Notes under the pieces: generated by a model | What the model saw: the letters and a program-made list of their open reading frames with translations, nothing else | Databases searched by the model: none | Told to the model about the DNA's origin: nothing | Origin: Isoetes taiwanensis | Lineage: Eukaryota > Streptophyta > Lycopodiopsida > Isoetales > Isoetaceae | Assembly (NCBI GenBank): GCA_021234155.1 | Contig: JAJEKV010000821.1 | Location: forward strand, 20,847 to 84,846 | Direction: 5' to 3' | DNA length: 64,000 nucleotides | Shown here: one piece after another, positions 29,561-43,009 of the stretch | Layout of the letters: each line of letters starts with the position of its first letter | Numbering within the stretch: position 1 is the first letter of the stretch | Made by a program: the position numbers and the translations under genes

Positions 29561-31100
29561 CTCAAGAAACTAATTAGCAATGGAAAACCTCCAAACCATG
29601 TGGTCGACATCCGAATGGTTCTTGCCGGCTCCATAGATTTTAGCATACATGGCAATTTTGGCTTCACTTCAAAATTAATCGATTTTTTATAAAAAGAGGT
29701 TCCTGTTTTCGAAATTATTTTTTATGTAAGGGCGTAGCATTTTGTGTGCTTAATTTGGATCCTTTGCAGTTTGCGAAAGAATAGTAGAAGAAATTAAAAC
29801 TTGTTCCCGCAGAAAACCAACGTTCGATCTTGTTTATATTAACCTCAAATTTTCAATAACCACATAATTTGTAAATAAGATTTGAGGAATCCAATACTGG
29901 AACAGCCTTTAGCAAAATGTTGGTCTAGAATTCTTTTAAACCAGCATGATTTGGTGAAGTGTCAATGCGAGCATGTTTTCCGCCCAAATTCAATCCGGTT
30001 TATCACCAACTATTTTTTCTTTTTCCCGACTTTTGTTAAACAAAACCTTTTCCATCATAGAATCTAGATAATAATACATAAAGCAACCTTATTTTGGCTA
30101 TGTTATGCTCATAATCGGCAAGTTATTATAGGATAATTCCCGCTTTAAGCCTACCTTGCCCCAATGTTATTTTGGATAAAGATTTAAACTGCTCCTTCTA
30201 CTAAATGCCTGTTCTCAACACCCACATATGCCATCTCTAATCCAAAGATCCAAAATACGATTTGTTATGGACATGAATTTTGTTGCTTGTTTGTATTTAA
30301 ATTCATGGCTGCAACTATTTCTCCCAATGGATGAGGATGCAGATAAAGCTTATTTTGCTATTTAATCTTCCGGAGGTTAAATTTTTGTTACTGAAGATGA
30401 GCTGTTTGATTTGTCGATCCTTCACCGCCATTTTCGAGGTTGCAAATAAACCTCTCCCCAGTTTGGGCATTTGAATTTCGGGATGCGGTCATTCATTCCT
30501 CGTAAGTTTTTCTTAAAAATCAATTTATTGATTGGATAATGGAAGTTCTTCTTTATTTGCCGGCAGGCGTAAAAAAGGCCGGATGCTTTTACATCCGCCC
30601 CATCGGCCATCCCCCCCTTTAGGTGCCTTCCTAAAAATTTTGACATTCTTGTATAAAATGTGGCGATTAAATAATATAAGTTGTAACATTATATGGATTG
30701 AAATTCAATTACACAAATGCTTTGAGAGGGTTGGATTTGTAGCATCAAAGGATATCACGCGATTCTTTACATGGTCTGCAAAAGGTAAATCAAAGGAAGA
30801 AAAGGTGGTCCAAAATTTATGCAAAATACAATAAAAAAGAAAAAAGTCCTATAAGTTTGAAGATCTTGCGAAGAAAAGAAAAAAAAAAAAGTAAATAAAA
30901 AGATGAGAATTAAAATGATGGGAGGAAAAAACAGAAAAGGACTTTGGGACAAGAAGAAGAATCAAAAAGTACAAAGGGTATTGTTCACTTTTTTTTTTAT
31001 TCTAATTCATTTCCTTTCTAAGAATAAAAGAAATTGTTGTTTTAAAAAGAAACCGGCTACTGCTCGTAAAAGTCAACGAAGAAGAGAGCTATTAATGAAC
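29561..31100. other. AT-rich decayed DNA
   Basis: No gene recognised. Short open frames up to 100 codons have no homology I can see. Low-complexity A- and T-runs are common at 30830-31010. Confidence 0.4.
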
Positions 31101-34100
31101 TAGATAGGGAAGTGTTGGAAAGCCCATCCAAAAAGAGAAAAGGAAAAGAAACATGTACCAACAAAACAAAGAAGCCACCTGACAATTTCAAAAATACTAT
31201 GTTTTTGGTTTTATCAATTTTTGATGATATGGGTTGAAAATTGTATAGTAAGAATATTAAAAAAAGCCCGAGCTTGCTTTTGGAATTATAGGAAGATAAA
31301 TTGGAAGCAATGGAATGGTTAAAAATAAAAATGATGGAACATCCTTCTATACTTCCAGAGGTGCGGACTTATACTTCCTATCGATCCAAAAGATTTAAAA
31401 CCCTCGCGGGAAATAAAAAGATCTAAGTGAAGTATATAATGATAATATTAAATTTGTTGTTATTTGCGGGTTAGCACTCAATGATGATGAATATAAGATG
31501 CTTTCAAAAGAAAGACGAGTTTAAAGCAAATTGGGAATGCATGAAAGACAATTCTTTTCACAAGACTCCTAATCAAAATTGATGGAAATATATTTCAAAC
31601 AAATTAACTTTTTGACTAAAAATATGAAAAGAATCTATTTGTATCTCCATTCCAAGATAAATAAAGAGCATGAGGGCTCAGATGAGATTATGGGTTGTCC
31701 GCCAAGGTTTAATTTAAGGAAAATCTACTCCGATGAAAAGGAATTTAAGGTTGTAATAAAATTTTTGACTTCCAAACACACATTAGAAGTGATTTCTTGC
31801 AATCTAATTCATTAAATGTTTTATGTTTTATTTCAAAAATGATGAGGAAGTCGTAAAGCTCGCTTTTGGCAAAAGTTTAGTAAAAATAATCTCATAAAAA
31901 AAAAAAAATCTTTGATAGGTGGATTTTGACTATGGAGATGTTTAATGAAGGTAAGTTGGCTCAGGGGCCTAAAATGCAAAAAAAACAAAACTTTCTATGT
32001 CATTATTTCTGTTATAGTATTCAATGAGGTTAAAATGAAATGGAAAAAGATGAGATGCAACTAATTAGTGGGAAAGTTGTTTGGGTAAAGGAACAAATGT
32101 CCTTAGCTTTCCAAGAGTTTTTTGAATAATTTAAAGCATTTTATAAGATATTGAAGGAAAGCATTGTTTTTGTTCAAAACTGAGGAAATACACTTGCCTT
32201 TCTAGTTTGAAATTCAAAGGATATTGAATAAAAGTCCGAATATTCTAGGCATCATGGAATGAGCTTACTAGCTATTGTGAAAGTTGATGTAATTTAATTT
32301 TGTAGCTGTTAAAAAACTCACAAATTCCAAAGATTTGGGCGAGTTATCAATTGGAAAGTTTATGGAATAAAATCATGGACAAAAAAATTGGAGAAAAATC
32401 TGGTCATCGTATCTGATGTGGGATCGAAGGCCAAAAAATTAATGAAGTAAAAAATATTGAAAGCAATAGATCCATATATTTTTTGTGACACATTTACAGG
32501 ATGGTGGTTGGCAAAAGGAATTAACTTCAAGATGTTATTGGATTCAATAGCAGATATCAATGCTGAAAAAAAATGTCAATGCTTTTCTATTTGAAAACTT
32601 TTATAATAAATTTTAAAGTTTTTATTTCCTTTAGAATGCTCTTGGCTATACCTCCAACATGTGTTGGAAGTTAGATATAGATTTGTATGCGTTGGATTGA
32701 CCGCCTCTTATGTGATGTATCTTCCAACATGTATTTGATTCTTTAATAATGCTATTAACTTTACGAGTTTAAACTCATTGGCTAGAAACTTCCATGTATA
32801 TTAAACGTGTTAAATGTGTTAAAAGTTATAATTTTTGTACTTTTAGTGCTACTAGGCTTTATGTATGTCATGCCTTGGTCATTGTTTTTCTCAAGGTTTC
32901 CATGTTGTTATCTTCAACACGTGTTGGAAGTTAAACATGTTCTATATGCTTCTCAATACTTTGTATGAAAGCAATTGGCTTTTTTTTATTACTCTTTATT
33001 TTCTTACAATGTTTAATTCTTTTGTGTATGCAGGAATCATATATTTTTCTGTTCTTTATTAGCCCATTTAAGATACAAAGCTACATTGATGTACTTACTA
33101 AGATAGAAGGGAAAGTTCAATTGGCCTTACCGGGTACCATGAATCAAGCACAGATAAAGGGAATATAATATCTATAAAAACATATGTTTTTTGCACTTGT
33201 TTCCAAAATCAAAGGAAAAGCTTTTTGTTTAACCTTGTACAAGAAACGTTATTTGGAATTTGGTAAATGATGATTAAATAAGTCTTTTGATCCTTCATAA
33301 AATTCCAAAATGTAAAACATCTTCAAAGATTTATATTTAAAAGTTACTTCAATGATAGGCGGGGATATTATCTGGTCCTATTGTAAAGGATACAATATCA
33401 AAGTGCTATCCTTAGTTTTAGCAGCTGTCAAAAGTCAATCCGGACAATAGTAGAGGTCAATTGTGGTGGAACATTTGCAAGAAAAAACAATTCTTTTGCT
33501 CATGGGTAGAAGCCTTTGGTATTCCGCAGAAAACGGTGGCTCAAAAAGAACGACCAATTGAGGCTATCGTCAGCATTTTTTTTCGGGGACTCAGTTTTGT
33601 TTGAGATATTCAAATGGTCCAGGTTTCAACACATTCACATAGCCAATTGTTAAAAAATCTTCAAGAATAAAAGGGAATCTTCAAAAGTCCAAAAGGGATG
33701 AACATCTTGAAGTTCGGAATTATGAAACTCTTAAATAAAAAAAACTTGCAAAATTAACCCAAGTTTAAATTTAGATAAACAAATATATGTAGTGCCAAAA
33801 AATAATAAATGGAAAAATGGAATAAAGATGGCATGGATATTTCTGCAAGATCCAAACTATGAAAACGTATTCAAGTATTGGTTTATCAATGCTGTTTAAA
33901 TTGGTAACAACATATGGACAATCTAAACATCTTTTTAATACAATTCAAAAGTTTGAGAGGTCTTAAGGGCCTAGTGTAAATATGGAAAATTGTTAGAAAT
34001 ATAAAGAAATAAAATCAACGACATGGATCCAACTTAGGCTATGATGTGTTTGGAAGATTATGTAAATTAATCAATGCAATTTAAATTCATAGGAATTTTT

Positions 34101-35200
34101 TTAAAATGCAAGTTCTATGGAAGTTGACTTTTCAATATGTTTTGCCTTTTAATTCATTTAAGATCCTATCTACTATCATAACTTTATATATGTTAATCTA
34201 ATTATGATGTTTGTTACATATTATATAAATAATGTAATGTATTAAATAGGGAGTTAGTAAAATAGCATTATTTAGAATTTATTTTTTATTATTGTAGTTT
34301 TATGCATTTAATATTTCATGGAAGTTGCACTAATGGCTTTTGTTCATAGATGTTGAAGGTGTCCCTGAAACATCTTCATTTCTTACAAGAAGGCTTATTA
34401 TCCTTTGACATGAATGGAGTACTTCTAAAATGTGCGCACCAAGAGTATATAACAACCAAAAATAATAAGTAGGCCAAATTCTGGCAAGAATTATAAATGA
34501 ACTTTTTGAAGTTTGCTGAAGTTGGAATTTGGACCACAATGTTTGAGACTGCCCTCATGATTTGCTTGGAAACAAATTGTCCAATGATGATGTTTTCAAA
34601 TTTTTATGGTCTCAAATATAAGTGCACAAACTTGGGCTACAATAAGCTATCTCATAAGAAGCCATTCCTTATTAAAATCTTAGAAAGATATGGAGAAGGT
34701 ACTTAGAGTACAATGCTCATAATACTATAATGGTTGATGATGATTGCAGAAAATCTTTTAGAAATCCAGAACATATATATATTCTGGAGATGGTCAGATA
34801 AGTTTCTCATGGACATATTGTTGCCATATTTACAAGAAGCATGTACATCCACAAATACACAAGAATACTTATTTACATTGTAACATAAAAGATGACATTT
34901 TTCAAAAAGCCTGCCAGAGCAATCCAATGAAATTCAAAGATGTTTGGACCCACATCTCTAAGGTTTGGCAACCTAGGAGAAAGGTTGGTGCAACTCAGGA
35001 TCCGAAAACAAATACTACTATAACTGCTAGCATGGAATGGGCGACAAGAAGGAAGTAATTTGTCATATCTTGTAAATAGTCCACCAAAATTGGGACAATC
35101 TACTCGCCATTATAAAACAAGTGTCAATAAAATGCAAATTAAGAAGATGTGTTTAGTAATCACGAGGATATCAAAACGATGCATCTCTTTGATACTTGCA
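31101..35200. other. AT-rich decayed region with faint coding traces
   Basis: Mostly stops in all frames. Two faint traces deserve mention. At about 32467-32560 the plus frame reads GWWLAKGINFKMLLDSIADI, which resembles the conserved start of the DUF659 part of plant hAT transposases. At about 33430-33515 it reads SKVNPDNSRGQLWWNI then KKKQFFCSWVE, which resembles a GRF-type zinc finger. Neither can be confirmed by eye. Three 'caacatgtgttggaag'-like strings occur at 32655, 32718 and 32908. Confidence 0.3.
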
Positions 35201-35249
35201 AAATGATATTTGAAGTTGCTGAAAAAAGATTTGAGAATGAAAACATGTT

Positions 35250-35665
35250 TTGATGGATCTATGTGTACTTTTATCTTTCTTATAAATCTTCAACCATGCC
35301 GGATGTTTTTGAATGTGTAATTTCAGTGTTTTCTAGATATATTTGAATGAGATATCTCATACACGCTACATATATTTAAGTACTAGAACCTTAGGAAGAA
35401 CATTTGAGCATATGAAAATATTTGTTTTAGAATGGATTTATATGTGCTATTAGTATAACTTCGTACCATGTTGGATGTTGTTAAAATAATACATATATTG
35501 AAATCCTATTTGAGAATGCTCAGTCCGACAAAAAATCTTTCGTGTACTATTATGTTTTCTTATACAATAGATTTATGTTAACTATTAGTATAACTTCCAT
35601 ACCATGTTGAATGTTTCTATATATAATATATGTATTGAAATCCTATTTGCACAATTTTCGGTGTC
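35250..35665. repeat. Diverged ~145-180-bp tandem repeat
   Basis: Three units share, in order, 'ggatttatatg', 'tattagtataacttc', 'taccatgttggatg' and 'attgaaatcctatttg' (units near 35250, 35430 and 35565). Units 2 and 3 are clearest, ~140 bp apart. No coding signal. Confidence 0.6.
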
Positions 35666-35867
35666 ATGTAAATGTATTTATTTTATTAAAACCAAATAGT
35701 ATAGTATATATAATTTTCTTATGTCATGTTCAAATTGGTTTAGTACATGTGCACATAAGCTTCTCAATTTCTTTTTTGGCATGACCCTATTCCCATATTA
35801 GCTATTATCAAACATATCCTAATATAAATATTGATATAAGTAACTTTTAAAGTCGGGTTCCATAACG

Positions 35868-35975
35868 TGGGACTTGCATAAGTCCCACTTTTCTTGAATA
35901 TGTGATGCATCAAACATATTAAAGAAATTGAACCAATAAATTAACACCCTCCCTCATGAGCCCCCAAGTTGTTTT
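35868..35975. other. Short hairpin and LTR-like tail
   Basis: A perfect 9-bp stem, GTGGGACTT and AAGTCCCAC, separated by GCAT, lies at about 35868-35889. Seventy bases on comes TTAACACCCTCCCTCATGAG, a phrase resembling the LTR part of many plant copia elements (TTAACACTCCCCCTCA). It may be a solo-LTR scrap. No boundary or target duplication was found. Confidence 0.35.
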
Positions 35976-35999
35976 TCTTTGATGTCCGTTGCATCGGTC

Positions 36000-38150
36000 C
36001 GTCGGTATGCTTTCGGTCCGTTTGGATGCGGTTTCGATTCCAACCATCATTAGGAAACTCATTTTTTAGTAAGTTTTTATTTAACTATAGGTTTCAAATA
36101 TAACAATTAACCCAAAGGTTGTAAGGTGCATTTTGCGGTGCACATATATTGGCTGAGTCTTGATGGACAACAAGTAATAGTTGATTATTTGGTAGTCCTG
36201 GCGAGAGGAGGTAGTTCTTGTGTGTGGGATAAAGAAAACTAAAGAATAAGCGGATGTTTGTTTGTCATATGAAGTGGTTTCAAAATTCAATTAAACTAAA
36301 TTTGCATCTCATCTAACAAAATATCTATTGCATTTGTTAAATAATAAGATAAGATGAATTTTTCACGTCCTGAACCCAATTGGTTATGGGACGGCTTTAT
36401 GCAAGGGCAACAACCTATCTAAAACCTAGGGACTAGGCCCCATCACCAAACACAATAACCAAATAAAAAGGCTACCAAGAATAAGATAAGATAATGCTAA
36501 TGCTAGTGGTAAATTTATACCTCTAAAATTATCTAGACATGGCAGGTCCAGGTTGGAAGGCCATTTCTAGAATAATTGCTGGCCTCCCAGCCACATTGCC
36601 CATTTCTTTTGCAAGCGGGCTGCCCTCACCTGCGAGCTCTCCTCCCTTACGGTTACACACAATTGAAGAGGGAGAGGTCCTCCGTGCAAAACTAGTCCCT
36701 CGAGATATGGTTTCCATCTTAAGAGTGTTCTAAACCGAACTAAAAGAAAGAGGACGATCGTGTCTTGCCGCTAAAGTGTCTTGACAACTCCACCAACCTC
36801 TTCACAAAAAGTGAAAAAATAAATGATCCATATCGAAGGGTATCATCACTGCGAACCCCTATAATATGTTCAAACTCCCAACAAGATACCGGAGGCATCA
36901 TCTTGCCTCCTGCTCCCTAGGGTTGGGAGGCTCTCACGGCCTTGAAGATCTTTGAAGCGGCCTTGCGTGCTGGCTGGGCTGGGTTGGTGGGGATGGTGGT
37001 GAATCGATGGACAAACCGTTGATGGGTGGGTGGGGCCGTGGACGTTAAGTGAATTGGTCGTGGGTGCCACTTGGGGAGTGAATGAGTGGGTGCACGGTCG
37101 CAGTGGCGAAGTGACGGCAGGGCACAGGATTAGGCTGGGTCATCTACGTCTTGGAAGGTAGTAATGGAGTAGAGAGGCGGGGACCCAAGAAGATGGCAAA
37201 TCCATTGACCTGCGCAGTTGGCGACCATGGGCTGTAGCTGGGCGGGGGCATTGGGGCGGGGCTGCGCAAGCAATGATTCACAGTAGGAAGCTTTTCGCAC
37301 CAGCCATCACCACACCATCTCTCCCTTATGCAGCCCCTTACATCGCCAGGTAAGCCTCCTCTAATAAAAATCAAAGCTATACAAAAAGAGTAAACACAAT
37401 ATCCAATCCCGCAAACCTGATGGCGGGCCTCAAATCCGGCCGGGAACGGGACTGTTTTGGACGCGAGAAAATGTAACCAAAGATGGGCATATCATACACC
37501 ACGAAAGCTCCCGAGAGAGTTTCCAGTATCGCCCCACCAAACGAGTCCTGGATCAAAGTTAGAAATCGTATTTACCCAGCCAAAAACCTACTGATAACGA
37601 TCTTTTAATATCTTACGCGATGAACCGGGTAGTTATTTCCCGGGCAAGAACTCTAGATGAACGCTAGAGCTGAATCGATAGAATAGAACTTCTAGAGTGC
37701 CAACATTTGTCCTATGGTTATACTTAGAACAATGAAGACCAAAACCACTTAGGTGCATGTGAATTAGCAATGAGATCAATAAATCATGGGATGCTCTATA
37801 AATGAATATCCGATGTTTCTTAAAGGGGAAGGCTCAACAAGGCGGACACAAATATTGGCAGTTATGAAATATTGCATCAAAGCCAGCAAGTTGGAAAGAA
37901 GTTATCTTTGAAGCGGTTTGTGACATGGCAGATGAATTTATAGGAGGTGAGAGTTCTAGAAAAAGGAAGCGGTATGTAGATCTATACGGAAGGGAATTCA
38001 TGCAGATGCATCTTACATTTTGAGTTCCTTTTCAACACACATTTTATGTCGAAAAGGCAATTGATTAGGTATAGGGAAATATACTACGAGTCATGCTTTT
38101 GACAGATTTATATGGTACTCTATTGCTGCTCTTGGGGAAGGGAAAGCGAC
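36000..38150. other. No gene recognised
   Basis: Mixed sequence. It becomes GC-richer with G-rich 'gggtgggtgg' stretches at 36960-37260. Open frames on both strands of 60-76 codons overlap one another and show no motif. Confidence 0.4.
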
Positions 38151-38151
38151 A

Positions 38152-38484
38152 ATGCTACCATGCGAGAATGGCTGGCAAAATAGTTATACTCATGGATCGA
38201 TAGCCAATTTCTATCGGCATTACAATGAGTGGTTCAACAAAAAACGACCAAAACTAATCCTACTTTCCTACATTCTTGATCTTCCAAATTGCCCTTCATA
38301 TCCATACTTTTGTCCGCATCCAATCGTGGATCATCCCTCATGTGATTTCCATGATTCAACTTTTGTAGATCATGTTTGGGCTTTTTGTTTGGTTTTCACG
38401 GGGAAATTGAAGACTTCAATCCAGATTTATCTGCCAATCAGAACTCATCCTCTCAATCTATTGGAAATTATGAGATACTATTGA
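38152..38484 (+). other. 110-codon ORF of unknown function
   Basis: An open frame (MLPCENGWQNSYTHGSIANF...) with unusual aromatic and Cys/His content (PNCPSYPYFCPHPIVDHPSC). Cys and His spacing hints at a zinc-binding piece but fits no family I recognise. No promoter or splice signals were identified. It may be a transposon relic or chance. Confidence 0.2.
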
Positions 38485-38714
38485 GATGCGTTGCCAGATA
38501 CTTTTATTATTTTGATGCTAAATGTTGTTATCTTCTTTGATGCACCACTTATTTGAGGCCAAATTTTTCTCCCTTTGCCCCTGCTTGGCAGTTGACATTT
38601 GGACTCAGATGGCTTTATCTAATTTTTTTAATGAAAAAAAATCTACCCTTACTCTAAAATAAAATAAAATAATAATAATAATAAAAAAAATGAAATGATT
38701 GAAGAAAACACTAA

Positions 38715-38845
38715 TATCTAGCATTATAACAGGTTTTTTTTTGTAATAAATTATACGGCTTTTGGCATGGTTTTCATATGATTTCATGGGTATTTTGCCT
38801 CGAGGCATACTAATCGGTATATCTAGAGTGCATCTTGGATTTCTC
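38715..38845. repeat. Dispersed repeat, copy 2 (partner 1500-1635)
   Basis: It shares 'attataacagg' plus T-run, 'atttcatggg' and 'tatatctagagtgca' with the copy at the left edge, in the same order and orientation. It lies just after a TAA-repeat tract (aataataataataataa near 38668). Confidence 0.5.
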
Positions 38846-38849
38846 ATAT

Positions 38850-40400
38850 TTGAATGGCATTTTACCTATGGTTTTGCAATAGTTTTTTGCATTGAATATT
38901 TTCCCTTATAAACAAAAAATGCAAAGAAGGCATGCAAGGATCGAGGACCTTGATTTTAGGGTTTGTGGGGGCTGCGTTTGTGGGGTTTATTCTAGGGTTT
39001 GGGATGGGTGTCAGCTCAGTGAGCGTAAGAGGCCGGAAGGAGGTAAACTCACCATTTTTACATGGAGTCTATGGGCGGAAGCGGTCGCAAATTATCAAAT
39101 GCTTTTGATATCTTGAATCGGGCTCTCTAAGAGCTTACCCGATTTATGTGTAGCACAACAAGGTAAGGTTCTTCACGAGCTTTCCCCGCTTTTTATCCGG
39201 GTGTGAAACTTGACTCTGTTGTCCTTCATGCGGTGAACGGCAGTTTGTTGCCTTCTCCAAATGTCGTTGTAGGCTTCTCTTTAAAATTCGAATTTGACGG
39301 TAGCTTTCAAATGCCTGGTTTTTAAATTTAGGTCTAGATCCTAAAGACATAAATAAAACCCTTCCCTCAAGAATGCGGTGGTGGAGGTGGGCAACCATGG
39401 ATGATGATGCCTACCTCCCACAGCGTTATCAATCCATGATCGTGTGCCGCCCACCATGATAGGAATACCGCCACCTCGCGCCGCTTTGTTATGCAACAAC
39501 CTATGATGGACCGAAGAACAAATGATGCCACAGGTGTGCCGCAATCCCACCTGTAATGCTCTCCCATGCAGCAGCCACATGCAGCCCCGCAGCACTCATG
39601 CAAACTGACCTCAGCTTATACAACCCTCGGATGATGCGACCTCCTCCTCCCTTTATGTTTCAAAGGAACACAAATGGTGATATGGCGATGTTAGAGCTTG
39701 TGGGTTGGAGATTTGCACTCTTGGATGGATAGAAAATTACTTGTACAATTGCTTTTTCATACCAACGAGGTGCCATATTGCATTCTTATTGTTCTTGATT
39801 TGAAATAGATTGTTTGCGGAAACGATAAGCATGATTTATTTTGAGTAGAAATTTTGTTAAAATAATAACGGAATAAACAGACCGGAAATCCCAGGGTTAT
39901 GGTTTTGTTGAATTTTTTTAACCCATTCCGGGAGAAAGTGCTTAGGACTTATAATGGAACTCAATGCCAAATTCAGGAACAACTTTCGGTTGGAACTGGC
40001 ATCTTTTGGCATAGGGGGATGTGATGATTCCGAATCCATTGTGTTTGGTGGAGTCTGTAACGCCTTTGTAAGCCCTTCCAATTTGGATTTTTAGTTGGTA
40101 CGAACCGCGGTATGGGCAAAAGCCCCATGAACCTTTAAGAACCTGACACGGAGCAGTTCAAACGGTAAACGTCTATTGGTATTTGTTTTACTCATTGCGC
40201 TAAATCCCCTCCTCCCCACCTTCCCACAGGCCCGGGCTATAGGGAGTACTTACGAAATGAAAGACACCTCAAAAGCCGCATCAGTTGGTAGAGCTTTGGG
40301 ACGGGTTGATTGGGTCATGGTGAAAGTAAAAATACTCTAATTTCCTTATTATTTTAGCGAAATTATCAATTGGTCACTCGAACTGTGGAGGCTTTCAGGC
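38850..40400. other. No gene recognised
   Basis: Scattered short frames only. A 39350-39600 stretch is open on the minus strand in two frames (about 80 codons) and is rich in Cys, Gly and His, but no domain is recognised. Confidence 0.35.
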
Positions 40401-42535
40401 GATCCGCAGCTACTCGGTGGATCTATGGTGGTGCTTGTTCTATTAATTTAGGACGTGACGGTGGTGGTGTTGATGATCTCGGTGGGAATGAACGTTGGCT
40501 CCTTGTGCATCCATAGAGGCGTGAGGCACGAGAGGACTTTCGATGGATGAGTCTTTGCTAGAGGATGTTCTCAGTGCGGGGCTTCCCCGGATCGATTGGA
40601 CCACGATGTGGCTGGAGTCAATGCTGTTAGGAATCTTCTTAGCTTGGCGTACAACAATCAATCTAGGATAGGATTTGCTTGAGGGGCTTGGATTAGACGC
40701 GGTGCGGGATTAAGGTGCGGCAAGCGGCGGGTATTGGACGAGTGAAATGCCGTTGATGCATGCGGTTTTGGAGGCCGAGTGCGGTGGCGGGCAACGGCTC
40801 AATCTACGGCCGAGCTTTGAGGACGCCCGGCATCTTGGTCATAGCAATTCAAGATTGACAATGCAAAATAAATCCTATACCATCTCATCCGCTCCACTCC
40901 GGCTTCATCGCGCTCCGCTTCCCTCATCCTAGCAGGAGAGGATAAGAGCATTAGAGAAAAGCCTCAAAGAGAGAATTATAACTAACATTATAAAAGATCA
41001 ACAAAAAAGTACTGCGTGGAGGTATGCATGGGTGTACAAAAGAAAGATGGTGGTTATGCGAGATGGAAAGATATGGGGGAATCGAAAAGGATGTGAGGAG
41101 AGGGCAGAGTGGCGGAGATTGGGTGTGGAATATCTTTGGAAATCGCCCGGTACGTGGACCACTCTTTGTACAAATTGATCAGCGTCAAAGCGAGGGGGCG
41201 CACAAGGATGATTGGCTGCGGTTTAAAAATAATATTTCAGGGATCAATAGATGAAGCGTTCTCAGCAAAGCGAAGATGATAGCGGTCAAACCTGCGGTTT
41301 GAAATGGACCTCCAAGGCGTTGAAACTTCATCAAATGATGGGAGGTGAAGCCAAGATCACGTTATAGAATGGCATAGGCATCAGTTCAAAGCCTCCCTCC
41401 CAAATAATACTACTGAGTTCTTGGAGGATATTACAACTTCTTTTGAGACCTATCAACTAAATCCGAAAGAAGGTTAAAGAAATGTATCGGGGATAGCAGC
41501 GATTCTTTAATCTGCAGAGGTGGAGACATGTGGATGCGAAATTGCAAGATGATCAAGGAAACATGCTCAATAACACGATGATACCAAGGTGGGGAGACCT
41601 CAAAATCGTAATGTAATTCGGTTATGGGCAAAAGTGACTCGGCGTTGGTATGATCCTTCACAGTACTTACAAAAGTGCTTTATTAAAAATGAATCTGGGA
41701 GTTTACTAAGGACAAACGGGAACATCTATCGGGGAAAAGGAATAAAAAGGTTTTATCGACCTTTAGTCTATCTAAATGCTCAGCAGAAGAGGCCTCGGTA
41801 TCAAAATATGGAATCCAGGCTGTCCCTATCATATCTATCATAAATGAACAGGCTGTTCCAAATGGTTTTGCGGGGGACGTGAGATGTGTGTGGGTTAAAT
41901 TCTATTTGAAGTTGGATCCAGATCGGTGCCATTGCATTGTGGTGGATGCAGGTTTTGGGCCAGGCGAGTTCATCTTGTGGGGCAATATGGGACGGGATGG
42001 TGTTGAGGATGGGGTCGGGAGTCGGTAAAATAGAGGACAGAGTGGGTGGTTGGTGTGTGAGAGAGCTGCGTGGATGTCGAGGTCGGTTGTTCCGAGATTG
42101 GATGGGAGTTGGAAGGCGGGATTGTATCTCAGGGCGGGCCAGGCGAAGCGGTTTGCAGAGGCCCGGAAGGTGAGCTGGCATTGTGCTTTGGGAGATTAGC
42201 GAGGACTGGCACACGCCTGGAGAGATTGGCGGGTATAAACCATGAAACCAAGAAGTCTCTACTGTGGTCCGCACCACCTTGGAACATGGATCAAAATTTG
42301 GTATTAACTTTTAAATAATGTTAACTTCTCCAAGATCAAAAGCACCACCCTGAGGCAATTCACCTTAACCATTCGAAATATATCATGAAAAATGGTTTGG
42401 GCTCTGAAATGGTAATTGAAGAAGTCTTAAACGTGATAAAGATCAGATTGGCAAATGGTTACCAAGAAGAAAGAAGGGCAAAAAAGATCTATCGGGACCA
42501 AAAGGTAATCAAGAAAAAGCACTATCTGTATGGAA
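40400..42535 (+). other. Possible 5' part of LINE-C (ORF1 region), uncertain
   Basis: This lies upstream of the LINE-C endonuclease in the same direction. Open frames at 41024-41254 (MHGCTKERWWLCEMERYGG...) and 41589-41843 show no clear domain. A segment reading DVRCVWVKFYLKLD near 41880-41920 could be the 'VWVxxxxLPxxxW' segment of a DUF4283-type ORF1. That is weak. Confidence 0.3.
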
Positions 42536-43009
42536 TGTTCATGGTGTAAGTATAAATAGTAATGGGAACTTTATGAGTTGCATTACTGCGGAATCTACAA
42601 GGTATTAATAGTAGCATCAAGAGGGCATTTTAAGGTATGTATTCTTTTCTCTTAACCCCGAGCATTCTATTTTACAAAACATAAGGTGTGATATTCATCA
42701 TGAAAATTATTAAAAAGATTCTTCCTAGTGGCTAAGGATTTTATGGTCTATTCGGCTCAAGACTCTTCTCGGGGAATTGCCGTCATTTGGAGAGAATAAT
42801 CTTGACTTAACTGATCCCTACATGGTCGGTGATAGAGAGGGGTAGATGGCGATTCTTAGGCGCAGTTACATGAAAAGTGAGATTAGCCCTCATTAATATT
42901 TACTGGTAATGGTTGCCCGTTTTGTCAAGCAAAAGTTATTAAACAATAAATGATAGTCATGTGGATATGCCCGGCGTCTTGGATTCATTCATTTACTTTT
43001 AATGCATGT

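Noticed and set aside
29570-29660. A third zf-RVT (CxxC...H...C) on the minus strand
   Set aside because: A Cys-x2-Cys and His can be picked out in one frame but spacing does not fit, and no neighbouring LINE motif supports it.
41801-42277. 158-codon minus-strand frame
   Set aside because: Proline/serine/threonine-rich with no domain. It overlaps plus frames in GC-rich DNA and disagrees with the direction of LINE-C.
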